A program made the position numbers and the translations under genes. From NCBI GenBank assembly GCA_964019425.1, contig OZ025804.1, positions 558,001 through 622,000 on the forward strand: DNA of 64,000 bases, read 5' to 3'. Below the pieces are notes generated by a model that was given only the letters and a program-made list of their open reading frames with translations, ran no database searches and had not been told where the DNA came from. How positions within the stretch are numbered: the first letter of the stretch is position 1; each line of letters starts with the position of its first letter. Below are positions 19,980 to 28,533 of this stretch, one piece after another. This DNA is from Flectonema sp. DT1601 (lineage: Eukaryota; Euglenozoa; Diplonemea; Diplonemida; Diplonemidae).

Positions 19980-20825
19980 CTATAATTTAGCTTTGAGAGT
20001 ATCCTTGGCCCACTGTGGCTTACGTTTGTTGAACAGCGCAGCAGCACCTTCTCTGATTTCTGGTCCAGTTCGGATCGACACCAATTCATCAACAGTAGCC
20101 CTAATGAGTTCTGTAGTAACAGGTTTGTTCTCAACCATTGATATTAAGTTCTTTGCTCTGGCAACAGCGATTGGTGCACACAGAGACTGTTGTTTAATAA
20201 TCCCCTCGAGGTATGAACGAAGTTTATCCTGTTCAACAACATCATTAACGAGGCCGTATTCTTTTGCTTTAGAAGCTGAGAACTTCTCACCAGTTAGAAA
20301 CAGACGACGGGAATTGTTGACACCAATCTTACGAACAACGTGTGGAGATATCGTTGCTGGGATCATACCAAGTCTGACTTCTGAGAGGGCGAACTCTGCT
20401 GTTGGTACCGCGACTACGATATCACAACATGATAATAATCCAAACCCACCACCATAAGCAGATCCTTGAGCTACTCCAACAACAAGTTGTGGAAGTGTTG
20501 CCAAGTCTTGAAGAAATATTCCAAAGTTCATCGAACTTGAATGAACTTCATCAGAAGTGTTTGCCGCTAAGGACTTGGCATCACCACCAGCACAGAACAC
20601 TCTTCCTTCAGCTCTTAGAAGAACTACTCTAATTTGAGAAGCGTAATCCTTACAAAGCTTCAACCCAACCATTAAACCTTTAGTCATGGTTGCTGTAAGA
20701 GCGTTCAGATTACGCGGCTTTGCTAAAGTTATTGTGGCAACGCCTTCTCCAATCGCAAATTTCACAGATCCTTCTCCAAAGATTCCCTCAGTAGTGAGGT
20801 CACTTACCTTTTGCTGTAGCGACAT
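19980..20825 (-). CDS. Enoyl-CoA hydratase/isomerase family protein, methylglutaconyl-CoA hydratase-like
   Basis: 281 aa with a complete crotonase fold. The first oxyanion-hole segment is VFCAGGDAKSL (77-86) and the second is VAQGSAYGGGFGLLSCCD (118-135). SEVRLGMIPATISPHVVRKIG (148-168) carries the retained catalytic Glu149. The first catalytic Glu of classical hydratases (GGGxE) is Gly129 here, as seen in some methylglutaconyl-CoA hydratases of the bacterial LiuC type. The likely role is in leucine or fatty-acid breakdown, but substrate cannot be fixed from sequence. No clear mitochondrial presequence is visible (MSLQQKVSDLTTEGIF). The start is preceded by a CAA-repeat leader. Confidence 0.9.
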   Translation of the reverse strand: MSLQQKVSDLTTEGIFGEGSVKFAIGEGVATITLAKPRNLNALTATMTKGLMVGLKLCKDYASQIRVVLLRAEGRVFCAGGDAKSLAANTSDEVHSSSMNFGIFLQDLATLPQLVVGVAQGSAYGGGFGLLSCCDIVVAVPTAEFALSEVRLGMIPATISPHVVRKIGVNNSRRLFLTGEKFSASKAKEYGLVNDVVEQDKLRSYLEGIIKQQSLCAPIAVARAKNLISMVENKPVTTELIRATVDELVSIRTGPEIREGAAALFNKRKPQWAKDTLKAKL

Positions 20826-21036
20826 TTTTGTTGTTGTTGTTGTTATTTTTTTATTTATTATTATCTATTTTTAAAAAGAAACTATTCAGTAATCTTACAC
20901 CTTTATATATAAAACAATGCGACCACAAATGACATTACGAACGACCTGCTAAAATGAATAAGTAATTTTTTTTTTATTTTTTTTTTTTTTCATAAATAAA
21001 GTGAACAACTCGGTGGTGTGATTGTAACTACTAACA

Positions 21037-21070
<34 letters not shown>

Positions 21071-21180
21071 AAAACGGAAGAAAGGGAGAGGCTGTATGGT
21101 AATACGCCAACCAATATATTGTTATATTTTAAAAATCTGTTCGTTAACCTTCCTAGGATACGATAAGTGTAAAAATTATC
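20826..21180. other. Intergenic
   Basis: A tandem GTT (CAA on the minus strand) repeat lies next to the crotonase start. A 30-nt A-run lies at about 21039-21068. No gene. Confidence 0.5.
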
Positions 21181-23859
21181 TCACATCAAAAAACTAGAAT
21201 ACATTTTCAGCTGTTGCATTGCAACAAAGACAACGATGGTAAACAACCAACAGAAAGCGACGCAGAGCCAAATAATTTGATTGTTGATTCTGAAAATGGA
21301 ATGATTGATTTTATCTAATTCAACCGTCTGTTGGTTTTTTAGATACCAACTATTCTCAACAATAGATGATGTGAAGGAAGACGTATCTGACGACGATTCA
21401 ACTTCGCGTAGTTTATCGAGAGCGTTGGGAGCAAAGACTCGCATCACAGTCTCCGCCAAGATCTCCGAGTGAATTCGAAAAGTTCCATTTAGAAAACGAA
21501 GATTGCGATCATATGCTCTTCTAACATGATTAACAACTGGGAGAGCTCTGTCTGACCAATTTCCGTTTAATACGATTGCCAGTTCTTTATGAATCGGTTC
21601 CAGTGAACGACCATCACCCACCACTGAAGACAAGTGACTATCAAAAGATAATAAGTAACTGTATTCAGAGGTCATTAAAAAAGCACTCATACTAGCTATC
21701 AGTTTACTTGTAGCAGTTGTGTGTTTTAACAATTCAGTTGAAAGACTGAGATATGCACTGTCACAAGTCTCTTGAGGTGACCAGTGACATATTCGATGCC
21801 AACCACAAACTGTTTTATTAGATATCGATGAGCACGATGAGTAGTCTTTATTTGAAATTATTTCCATGCATCGAATTATTTCAAGTGATTTAGCTTTTCT
21901 AGACTCTGCGTCAGGTACAATACAAGACTGTTCCTTTGTTCGAAGAGGAAGGTACATTCTGCTATCTAATAACTCATCAAAGATGGTGACCAATTCCATA
22001 GAAGCTGTATTCCACTTTGCATCAACAGACGATGCAAAAGTTTCAACCTGTGATTCCAACTCCGACACCACTGAGTTATCCCCTAACTGTTCATGTGTGG
22101 TGTATACTTCATGAAATTTATTAGTTATGAGGGTGTTCCATGATTGAAAAAGAGGTTTTATTGACAATGCCAATTCATGAATTCTCGTCAACTCAACAGC
22201 AGATATCACAAAGGGATTCTTACCATGATAAGCTCCTTCATTATTGGAAGACGATCTGAGTTCTAAATCCAACAACAAATTCTCCTGTTCACTCAGAAGC
22301 ATGTCAACTGTGTTAGGTGTTGTCATATTTCTTAATAACGATTTTCCAGAACACATTTTAATTTCCAGCGTGTTTAAGAGGACGTCATTTAGTAGTTTTA
22401 TTGCTTCATATCTGTTTGTTGTTTCTTCATATCCGTCTTCAATAATATTTCTACAGCTATTTATAGCTTGTCTGCAACAAGATAATTCAATCAGGGCTGC
22501 AATGCATACAAGGAGAATATTTTTATGATGAGGACCCAAAAGTGATATTTCTGGAAAGTCAAGTCTCGTGAAACCAGTAAAGCTGCCGCTGACTAATACC
22601 TGAGCAGAGTATAAGATTCCCAGCGATGCTGACAACAATACAATCCCAACCAATGAAAACACGAATGTAAAATAAAACGGTTCCGGTTGTCTGTATGGCA
22701 TGCTGCTATTACCGTGTACCGAATAACCATAATCAATAGTCAAAGTATGGAATGAAACAACAACGAAGTCACCCAATACCAACGACGAGTCGAGAGGCTC
22801 TGCAGCATTCACAAATCGAATTAATTCTTTCAAATCTCTGTTAGCATTCGGACTTATATCTTTTCTGTGTATGATAGACGTATGACCATCTTGTCTGAAC
22901 CACTTTCCTCTAAGAACTTGATTAAATAAAGTAAGGTTTGCCGACATCATCGCCTGAGCATCTGTTTCAACTCCCTCACTAAGAGTTTGAATCATAGCGG
23001 CAGCTTGGTTCTCCGTATCAGTGACTCGTTGATCCAGATTGTGCTCATGCATCTCATTGTTGGTTCTCAAAAAAAGATAAAAATTAATTTCTACCAACGG
23101 AAGTAACGTTCTTAATTTACTAAAATCAAGTCGAAGGCTGGATCTCTTGTGAATGTCTGCCTCGTCTTCTAACAAGTTCTCTGACGCAGTAATATGATTC
23201 TCAAGTGATAAAAATATCGATCGATGAATTGATAATATTTCAGTTCTCAAGGTCATCATCGTGCTGTTGAATACCGTGACTTCTGTTGTAGCTTGTCGAT
23301 CTACTCCAGCAGCAATATTCCATTTTTTGATTGAATCAACGAGGTCTGTGATGTCATGGCGTAGTCTCACGACTGATACTTTACCATTCTCAAGAACCGC
23401 ATCTGATGAGAGAAGAATGTCCTGCAAGTTACTAACAATAACATCACTAGTATCTGTGGTATTATCCCAAAGACTTCCTTGTAGAATAGTGGCGATGTGT
23501 TTTTCTTGTAAGAGGCTAAACTGGTAGTGAAGGTCGTGGATTTGAACCAACGTGCTAATTCCGTTGTGATATTCTGCGTATTTAAGTTTCTGATCTTCAA
23601 GTCCGATGACTACCCTGGTTGTGTAGAACACACACAGAAGTGGTATCACACAGAATCCGATTAGGATAGCTCTTTTTTTATTCTCTTGTTTACTTCCTGT
23701 TGCTAGCGAGTTAAAAAGAGATCTCTCTGAGATGGCTTCTTCTTCTTCTTCGTCTTCTTCGGCTTCCTCGTCCTCTTCTTCTTCTTCTTCTTCTTCTTCT
23801 TCTTCCTCAGCGTTAATTTCATTATCAGGAGCGCTGTGGTACTTTAGCCCACTTGACAT
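21181..23859 (-). CDS. Large membrane protein with two long helical ectodomains
   Basis: 892 aa, not assigned to a named family. An N-terminal tail with a Glu/Asp run (residues ~18-42) precedes a first membrane helix (AILIGFCVIPLLCVFYTT, ~64-81). A ~300-residue helical region with several N-glycosylation sequons follows. Two closely spaced hydrophobic segments come next (FYFTFVFSLVGIVLLSASLG near 380-400; ILLVCIAALIELSCC near 435-450), then a second ~400-residue helical region with a Cys-containing segment (KTVCGWHRICHWSPQETC), and a last helix near the C-terminus (IIWLCVAFCWLFTIVVFVAM). Paired membrane helices bracketing a long four-helix-like ectodomain resemble nitrate/nitrite-sensor or chemoreceptor-like domains, but no cyclase, kinase or HAMP domain follows. 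A sensor or structural role is inference only. Confidence 0.8.
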   Translation of the reverse strand: MSSGLKYHSAPDNEINAEEEEEEEEEEEEDEEAEEDEEEEEAISERSLFNSLATGSKQENKKRAILIGFCVIPLLCVFYTTRVVIGLEDQKLKYAEYHNGISTLVQIHDLHYQFSLLQEKHIATILQGSLWDNTTDTSDVIVSNLQDILLSSDAVLENGKVSVVRLRHDITDLVDSIKKWNIAAGVDRQATTEVTVFNSTMMTLRTEILSIHRSIFLSLENHITASENLLEDEADIHKRSSLRLDFSKLRTLLPLVEINFYLFLRTNNEMHEHNLDQRVTDTENQAAAMIQTLSEGVETDAQAMMSANLTLFNQVLRGKWFRQDGHTSIIHRKDISPNANRDLKELIRFVNAAEPLDSSLVLGDFVVVSFHTLTIDYGYSVHGNSSMPYRQPEPFYFTFVFSLVGIVLLSASLGILYSAQVLVSGSFTGFTRLDFPEISLLGPHHKNILLVCIAALIELSCCRQAINSCRNIIEDGYEETTNRYEAIKLLNDVLLNTLEIKMCSGKSLLRNMTTPNTVDMLLSEQENLLLDLELRSSSNNEGAYHGKNPFVISAVELTRIHELALSIKPLFQSWNTLITNKFHEVYTTHEQLGDNSVVSELESQVETFASSVDAKWNTASMELVTIFDELLDSRMYLPLRTKEQSCIVPDAESRKAKSLEIIRCMEIISNKDYSSCSSISNKTVCGWHRICHWSPQETCDSAYLSLSTELLKHTTATSKLIASMSAFLMTSEYSYLLSFDSHLSSVVGDGRSLEPIHKELAIVLNGNWSDRALPVVNHVRRAYDRNLRFLNGTFRIHSEILAETVMRVFAPNALDKLREVESSSDTSSFTSSIVENSWYLKNQQTVELDKINHSIFRINNQIIWLCVAFCWLFTIVVFVAMQQLKMYSSFLM

Positions 23860-24066
23860 ACCTGTGATTTACTACTAAGGTGAGATCTGATAGAAAGAAA
23901 AAAATTAGATAAATTATTTTCAAAGAATCCTTCAATACAAACACAGAGTCAGTTATAATAAGAAGTCTAAAACAAAAAAAAAATGATTGTTTCAGAGTTT
24001 GGTAAAAATACTTTTTTTTTTTTTTTTTGGTTTAATTTAACCAGTTAGAGTCTTTAATATAAAATA

Positions 24067-25991
24067 TCACGTCTTTGAGAATGGTCTTTTTCTTATTTCA
24101 ATAGTTGATATGACTCTATTGGACTCGTCTTCAGCATCTTCTAAGTTACTAAATAGTTTTGGTTGATCCTGTTTTGTTATATTACTGTAAAGGGTTACAA
24201 AACATTCGTACAAGGATTACATAAGAAACCTCTGATCTCTACTCAACAGGTGAGGGGGTCAGGGAGGAACAAGTCATACCTTATATAAAGAACTAACGAA
24301 TTGTGGGTTTGCTTCTGCCTCTTCCGCACGAGATGTAAGTGCTTCTACTGGATCCGATGTTGATGCGTGACCCTTAGCAACTAAATGAGGAAGGTAATGT
24401 TGAAGAAATCTGTGTAATTTATTAGTTTGTGTTAATCGTATGAGTAACTCACATATTCTCATTGAGATGTAATCATAATAAAGAAAGCATACGCTGTCTG
24501 CTTTGAAGGACCTGCCGCAGAGCCTTTAGTACGATAGTCACTGTCGGCAACCGGCTCTGGAGTTGGATTTTGCTTCGTTGAGGTCCTGCGGGTTTTATTT
24601 TCACGATCACCCCAAGCCTGCGAGTCGCTGTCGTTTGTTGGACATATAATTCTGCCTACAGGCTTCACTATTTGATCGCCGTCTATTTTTCCAGATTTTT
24701 GTAACCCCAAAAGAACACCTTTCAGAGACACAATCGGATTATAAAAAACGTGACAATTTCCATCCTGAGACCCGACTAGAATTTGATTTAACGATGTTGA
24801 CCAAACTACTTTACTAACGCTGCCAACTCCAACAGGAGCAGCAGCGATATTCTCAAGAGTGAGTGAGTCTAAAATAACCAGCTGTCCAACATCACCTGTG
24901 ACTGGGTTGGCTGCCGTTCCAACAGCCAGAAGTTTTTCGCTTGGCCCATAAGCAATATTCGAGTTTTCGTAATATAGAGGAAGATCATCGCGGATGACGA
25001 CCGGTTTTTTGATATTACGAGTGTCCCACAGAGCTACAGTGCCGTCACCCCTTCCGACAACGTACCGTCCATCGGATGAAGTTACAGCATGCGTTATCAT
25101 TTCAGTCTTTGATCCTTGCTGTATCTCCATACTTGCTCTTTTTAGTTCAGTTGATCTTCCCCATATACGAATAGCACCATCATCACCTGTTGTTATGAAT
25201 GCTTTTTTACTTCCATTTAGACCAGCGAACATACATCCGTTGCGAGGCCTTCCATGAAGCCAAACTTTTATCTGTCGGGTATCGGCTGTTTCGGGATTCC
25301 AAAGTCTAGCTGTTCCATCATGTGAAGATGTTATAATTGTATTGTCATCATCACTAAGATAAGATGCAGAAGTCGTTCTGTCAGTATGTCCTCTGGTCAT
25401 TTGCTGTTGCATAATGTAAACATCTCCGGTGGCAAATTCTTTCAACTCCGCCCCATCTCTTGAGAATATCATTGGCCTTCTATGACTTAGAGATGCCACA
25501 TATGTCTCACCAGATGATGAAAAGCACAAGTCATTAAGAGGATATCCGTCAAAGGGAGTGTGTGTTTTAAACGGACGAAAGTTTGAATCCATTCCACTAA
25601 AGTGCCACAACTTAACATTATAATCTAGTCCTCCAGTGACAAGACGAGTACCTGTCCTGTCAACTGCGATCGCTGATACCGTCTTTTCATGTGATTTCAA
25701 TAATGCTTTATGAGTTATTGGGAGAGCTATCTTCCCGCTGTTAATTTCGTGGACTTCCTCCGGGGCTTCAATCTTCGCTGCAACCTCCGATTCTCGGTGG
25801 GCTTCCGGGTGGGTATATTTTCTCATCGTAGTTTCCCTGACATTTTTCGTCCCTCCCATCGCTGCGACCATCGCGTTTGCGAATGAGCTATTCATCGATA
25901 TGCCAGCTGACTTACCCCCTGGCTTCTTAACTGACTTCTTACCAAATCCACTGAATCCCATCGCCTTCTCCATGTCGGATTTGAAGCTCAT
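24067..25991 (-). CDS. WDR70: WDR70 homologue (WD40-repeat protein)
   Basis: Three exons (24493-25991, 24280-24409, 24067-24168) give 576 aa; human WDR70 has 654 with a longer N-terminus. A short Lys/Gly-rich N-terminus (MEKAMGFSGFGKK) is followed by a WD40 propeller. Clear blades include LKSHEKTVSAIAVDRTGTRL..GGLDYNVKLWHF, TSASYLSDDDNTIITSSHDGTARLWN, KKAFITTGDDGAIRIWG and SSDGRYVVGRGDGTVALWD. The spliced C-terminus, with DPVEALTSRAEEAEANPQFV then SLYKDQPKLFSN, fits the conserved WDR70 tail pattern DPREA...A...NP...S..Y.K.QPK. WDR70 is nuclear, is linked in animals and fission yeast to DNA repair through histone H2B ubiquitylation, and is found with spliceosomal factors. The ATG at 25991 (MSFKSDMEKAM) is chosen; it lies 14 nt after ATCAACAG, an acceptor-like site. 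Confidence 0.93.
24169..24279 (-). other. WDR70 intron 2 (111 nt)
   Basis: Donor GTATGA, acceptor AAAACAG. Phase 0: ...FVSSLYK joins DQPKLFSNLEDAEDESN, the expected end of the family. Confidence 0.85.
24410..24492 (-). other. WDR70 intron 1 (83 nt)
   Basis: Donor GTATGC, acceptor TTACACAG. Splicing in phase 2 joins ...PSKQTA to FLQHYLPHLVAK and opens the conserved tail. Confidence 0.9.
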
Positions 25992-26403
25992 CTTCTTGTG
26001 CACTCTGTTGATAAAACATGTTACTAATATAACGAAGGATAATAAACAGATGATGCGGGAAAGCGCGCCATTCTACACCTGACGTGACTCTTTTATCTCC
26101 TTTTCTCTGTTACATTTGAAGTTCATCTTCTTCTGCATTCTGTTGATAAAATAAATACTTAGCATTGCGACCAGTGTACGACAAACAAAAACACACGTAC
26201 GGCGAAACGATCGCCACGAGAAGGGACCACAAAAAACAGCACAGCACACTGCCAGCACTCAATCCATTCTATTTGTGTAAACGTTTAGTTAGGTAATATG
26301 GTTCCCTTGGTAGTTACCAATTTATAAAGCTGTGATAAACACATTCTAATTATTCCTTCTGTTCCCTACTACGACATTCATTCAGAGAACAACCTTCCTT
26401 CTC
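25992..26403. other. Intergenic with a duplicated copy of the WDR70 start region
   Basis: The block from 25981 to about 26018 (acceptor, leader and first codons of WDR70) recurs diverged at about 26114-26152, 133 bp upstream in the gene's direction. The upstream copy also reads ATCAACAG followed by an ATG and MQKKMNFK-like codons, but its frame is short and ends in a stop after ~22 codons. The remainder is the 3' flank of the M81 gene. Confidence 0.7.
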
Positions 26404-27987
26404 TTACGGAGACCACTCCATGTTGACATCTTTTGGATAAAATGGTCTAGGTAGCCTATCATACTTCAGTGTCGGAAGGTCAGCATAAACAGCACCTGGA
26501 GACAGAGCCAAGAGATTAGTTGTAGCCACGGCTTCAAGATCTGGTACGAGGTAACCAATTTTTATAATAAGTAAATCAAAAACTGAATCCTTCAGAGGTC
26601 GTTGAAGCTGTTCGAAGTCTGAGTAGTAATGAAGAGGCTTACGAGTACTGCAAACAACAATATCTACGTTAGGAGATGAGACAGGTGACAACACCACCGA
26701 GGGAGGCATAGTCGTCTGGTATGATAGACCTTCATAGTTGAACAAGTACTCTGTTTCTGATCGATGACAATATCTTATTATAAATTCCGTATTCCTAACT
26801 GGTTCTTCATATGTACTTTTCACAACAGCTCCCAACGAAGGAACTTCTACCCTGTCACCCACAGAGAGAGCCAGACAGTGAAAAACTGCTTCCTTATCGA
26901 CGGGTCCCTGAACTAGTGTTTTTAGGGGAAAGTTTTTATATTTGTGTACAAACTGTCTGACAAAGGTCGGGGTATCACCGACTCCTCCGGCTGTAGGATT
27001 ATCGCCTGAGTCGCTTATGATGGTCAAAGATGACTTCTTTTGATCGAACAGGGAGACAGCCTTATCAATACACCACTCTACGTTACCTGATTCTACAGGG
27101 AAAACAAATTCTGATCTTTTACTCCAAATTGAATTAGCTATTCGGGTAGCGTGTTTTAATCCAATGTCGTGATCAGATGACTTGTGAGTTACTAATACAG
27201 AGCAACCAGATCGAGGTTCATCAGCCCAACAGTAACCTACTAAGATGGACGCATCAATTATCTCTTTTTCATCATCTGCTTCATGAAGAACTGTTGTGTA
27301 AATTGTCTTACTCGGTTCGAAAGATGTATTTGACATTTCACCGCTTACAACGAGTGGGACCTTTATATAGGTGACGGTGGGTTTTGTTGATGATACAACA
27401 GACTTCTGTAGTAGATGAAGTGCGCGAACTCGAGTTTCAAAGACGTCAATGTGAGGAGCAGTCCTGTATGCTGTCGTTATATTTATCGACTTCTGCATCC
27501 GAATTGAAAAGTTTCCGTGAAGGTCAAACGACGCACATAAAACACAATCTTCCCCAACAATCTCCCTGACTATCGATGACAGTTCTCCTTCAGCATCATC
27601 TTCACCCTCAGCATTCATTGCTCCGTGGTAGTCTAACCAGACACCAGATATGTTCTGTTGTTCTTCATCTCTAATTTTTATTAAGTTGTTTGACAAGTTT
27701 GTTTTAATAGTTTCAAAGGCTACCTTAGAGATGACCCCCCCTGGCATGGCTCGATACCGACACACATATCTGAGTTTTAGTTTTGAAAAGTCATCGTCCA
27801 TGGGAGGTATGCTGCCAGTTAGGTCTAGTTTTTGACCCTTGGTGACACTTGTGATTTTTAAATAAGTTTTCATCATATCTTCCTCAGTCTCTGAGGTGTG
27901 AAAGTCTTCTAATTCAGTGAGCTGAGGAGAAAAGGTAGCATTTTCACATCCGATTCCAACAATCGCCACTACTGGTCTCGAATTCAT
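26404..27987 (-). CDS. M81 family (MlrC-like) metallopeptidase
   Basis: 527 aa, full length for the family (about 490-530). Motifs: GIGCENATFSP at the N-terminus, VWLDYHGAM (116-124), SFDLHGNFS (153-161), YRTAPHIDVFET (174-185) and the signature SDSGDNPTAGGVGDTP (325-340). His121, Asp155, His157 and His179 are spaced 34, 2 and 22 residues apart, which to my recollection equals the spacing of the essential metal-site residues of microcystinase C. M81 proteins are zinc-dependent and best known from proteobacteria, where MlrC finishes microcystin breakdown; most members have unknown peptide substrates. No presequence is seen, so a cytosolic location is likely. Codon use looks like its neighbours. 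The leader contains TTTCTACTAATTAG, a branch-point-plus-acceptor-like sequence 19 nt before the ATG. Confidence 0.92.
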   Translation of the reverse strand: MNSRPVVAIVGIGCENATFSPQLTELEDFHTSETEEDMMKTYLKITSVTKGQKLDLTGSIPPMDDDFSKLKLRYVCRYRAMPGGVISKVAFETIKTNLSNNLIKIRDEEQQNISGVWLDYHGAMNAEGEDDAEGELSSIVREIVGEDCVLCASFDLHGNFSIRMQKSINITTAYRTAPHIDVFETRVRALHLLQKSVVSSTKPTVTYIKVPLVVSGEMSNTSFEPSKTIYTTVLHEADDEKEIIDASILVGYCWADEPRSGCSVLVTHKSSDHDIGLKHATRIANSIWSKRSEFVFPVESGNVEWCIDKAVSLFDQKKSSLTIISDSGDNPTAGGVGDTPTFVRQFVHKYKNFPLKTLVQGPVDKEAVFHCLALSVGDRVEVPSLGAVVKSTYEEPVRNTEFIIRYCHRSETEYLFNYEGLSYQTTMPPSVVLSPVSSPNVDIVVCSTRKPLHYYSDFEQLQRPLKDSVFDLLIIKIGYLVPDLEAVATTNLLALSPGAVYADLPTLKYDRLPRPFYPKDVNMEWSP

Positions 27988-28533
27988 TTTGTTTTGGTTT
28001 GTTTTCCTAATTAGTAGAAATGTAATCGAAATAACAAACTAATCCCAACCATGTCAAAGACCTACGGAGATAATCCGACAACAAGTAAAAGGTTGAACTA
28101 GTGTAAATAGAAATGTAAAAACAAAACAACAAATTGAGTTAGTTATGTGATTAGAAAAAACAAACTTCTTTTGGAAAAAAGAAGTCAAAGTCACAAGTAA
28201 CTAACATGAGCTAACTTATTTTGTATCTTTTTTTTGTGAATGCAAAAAAGATTTAAAAAAAAAAAAGAAGGAAAAAAATCGTTCGTTTGTGTACAGAGTA
28301 ATAATCATCAGGTGAAAACTGTAAAACGATAGCGCCCTACTAATATTTTTTATCTTACACTTTGTCAGCTGAAGACGGAGCAAAAAAAAAAAAAAAAAAA
28401 AAAAAAAACATCTTAACAATAGTAACTTAACACTATGAAGTACACAAACCATAACTAAAATCGTGAGACAATACTATTCCGTCTGAAGACCTCTTTTGAA
28501 AATAATTACCAAAACAAAAATACGATATTAACT
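27988..28533. other. Intergenic
   Basis: Acceptor-like site at 28007-28008 (minus strand). A-runs lie near 28255-28266 and 28382-28407. No gene; short frames are poly-Phe translations. Confidence 0.5.
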
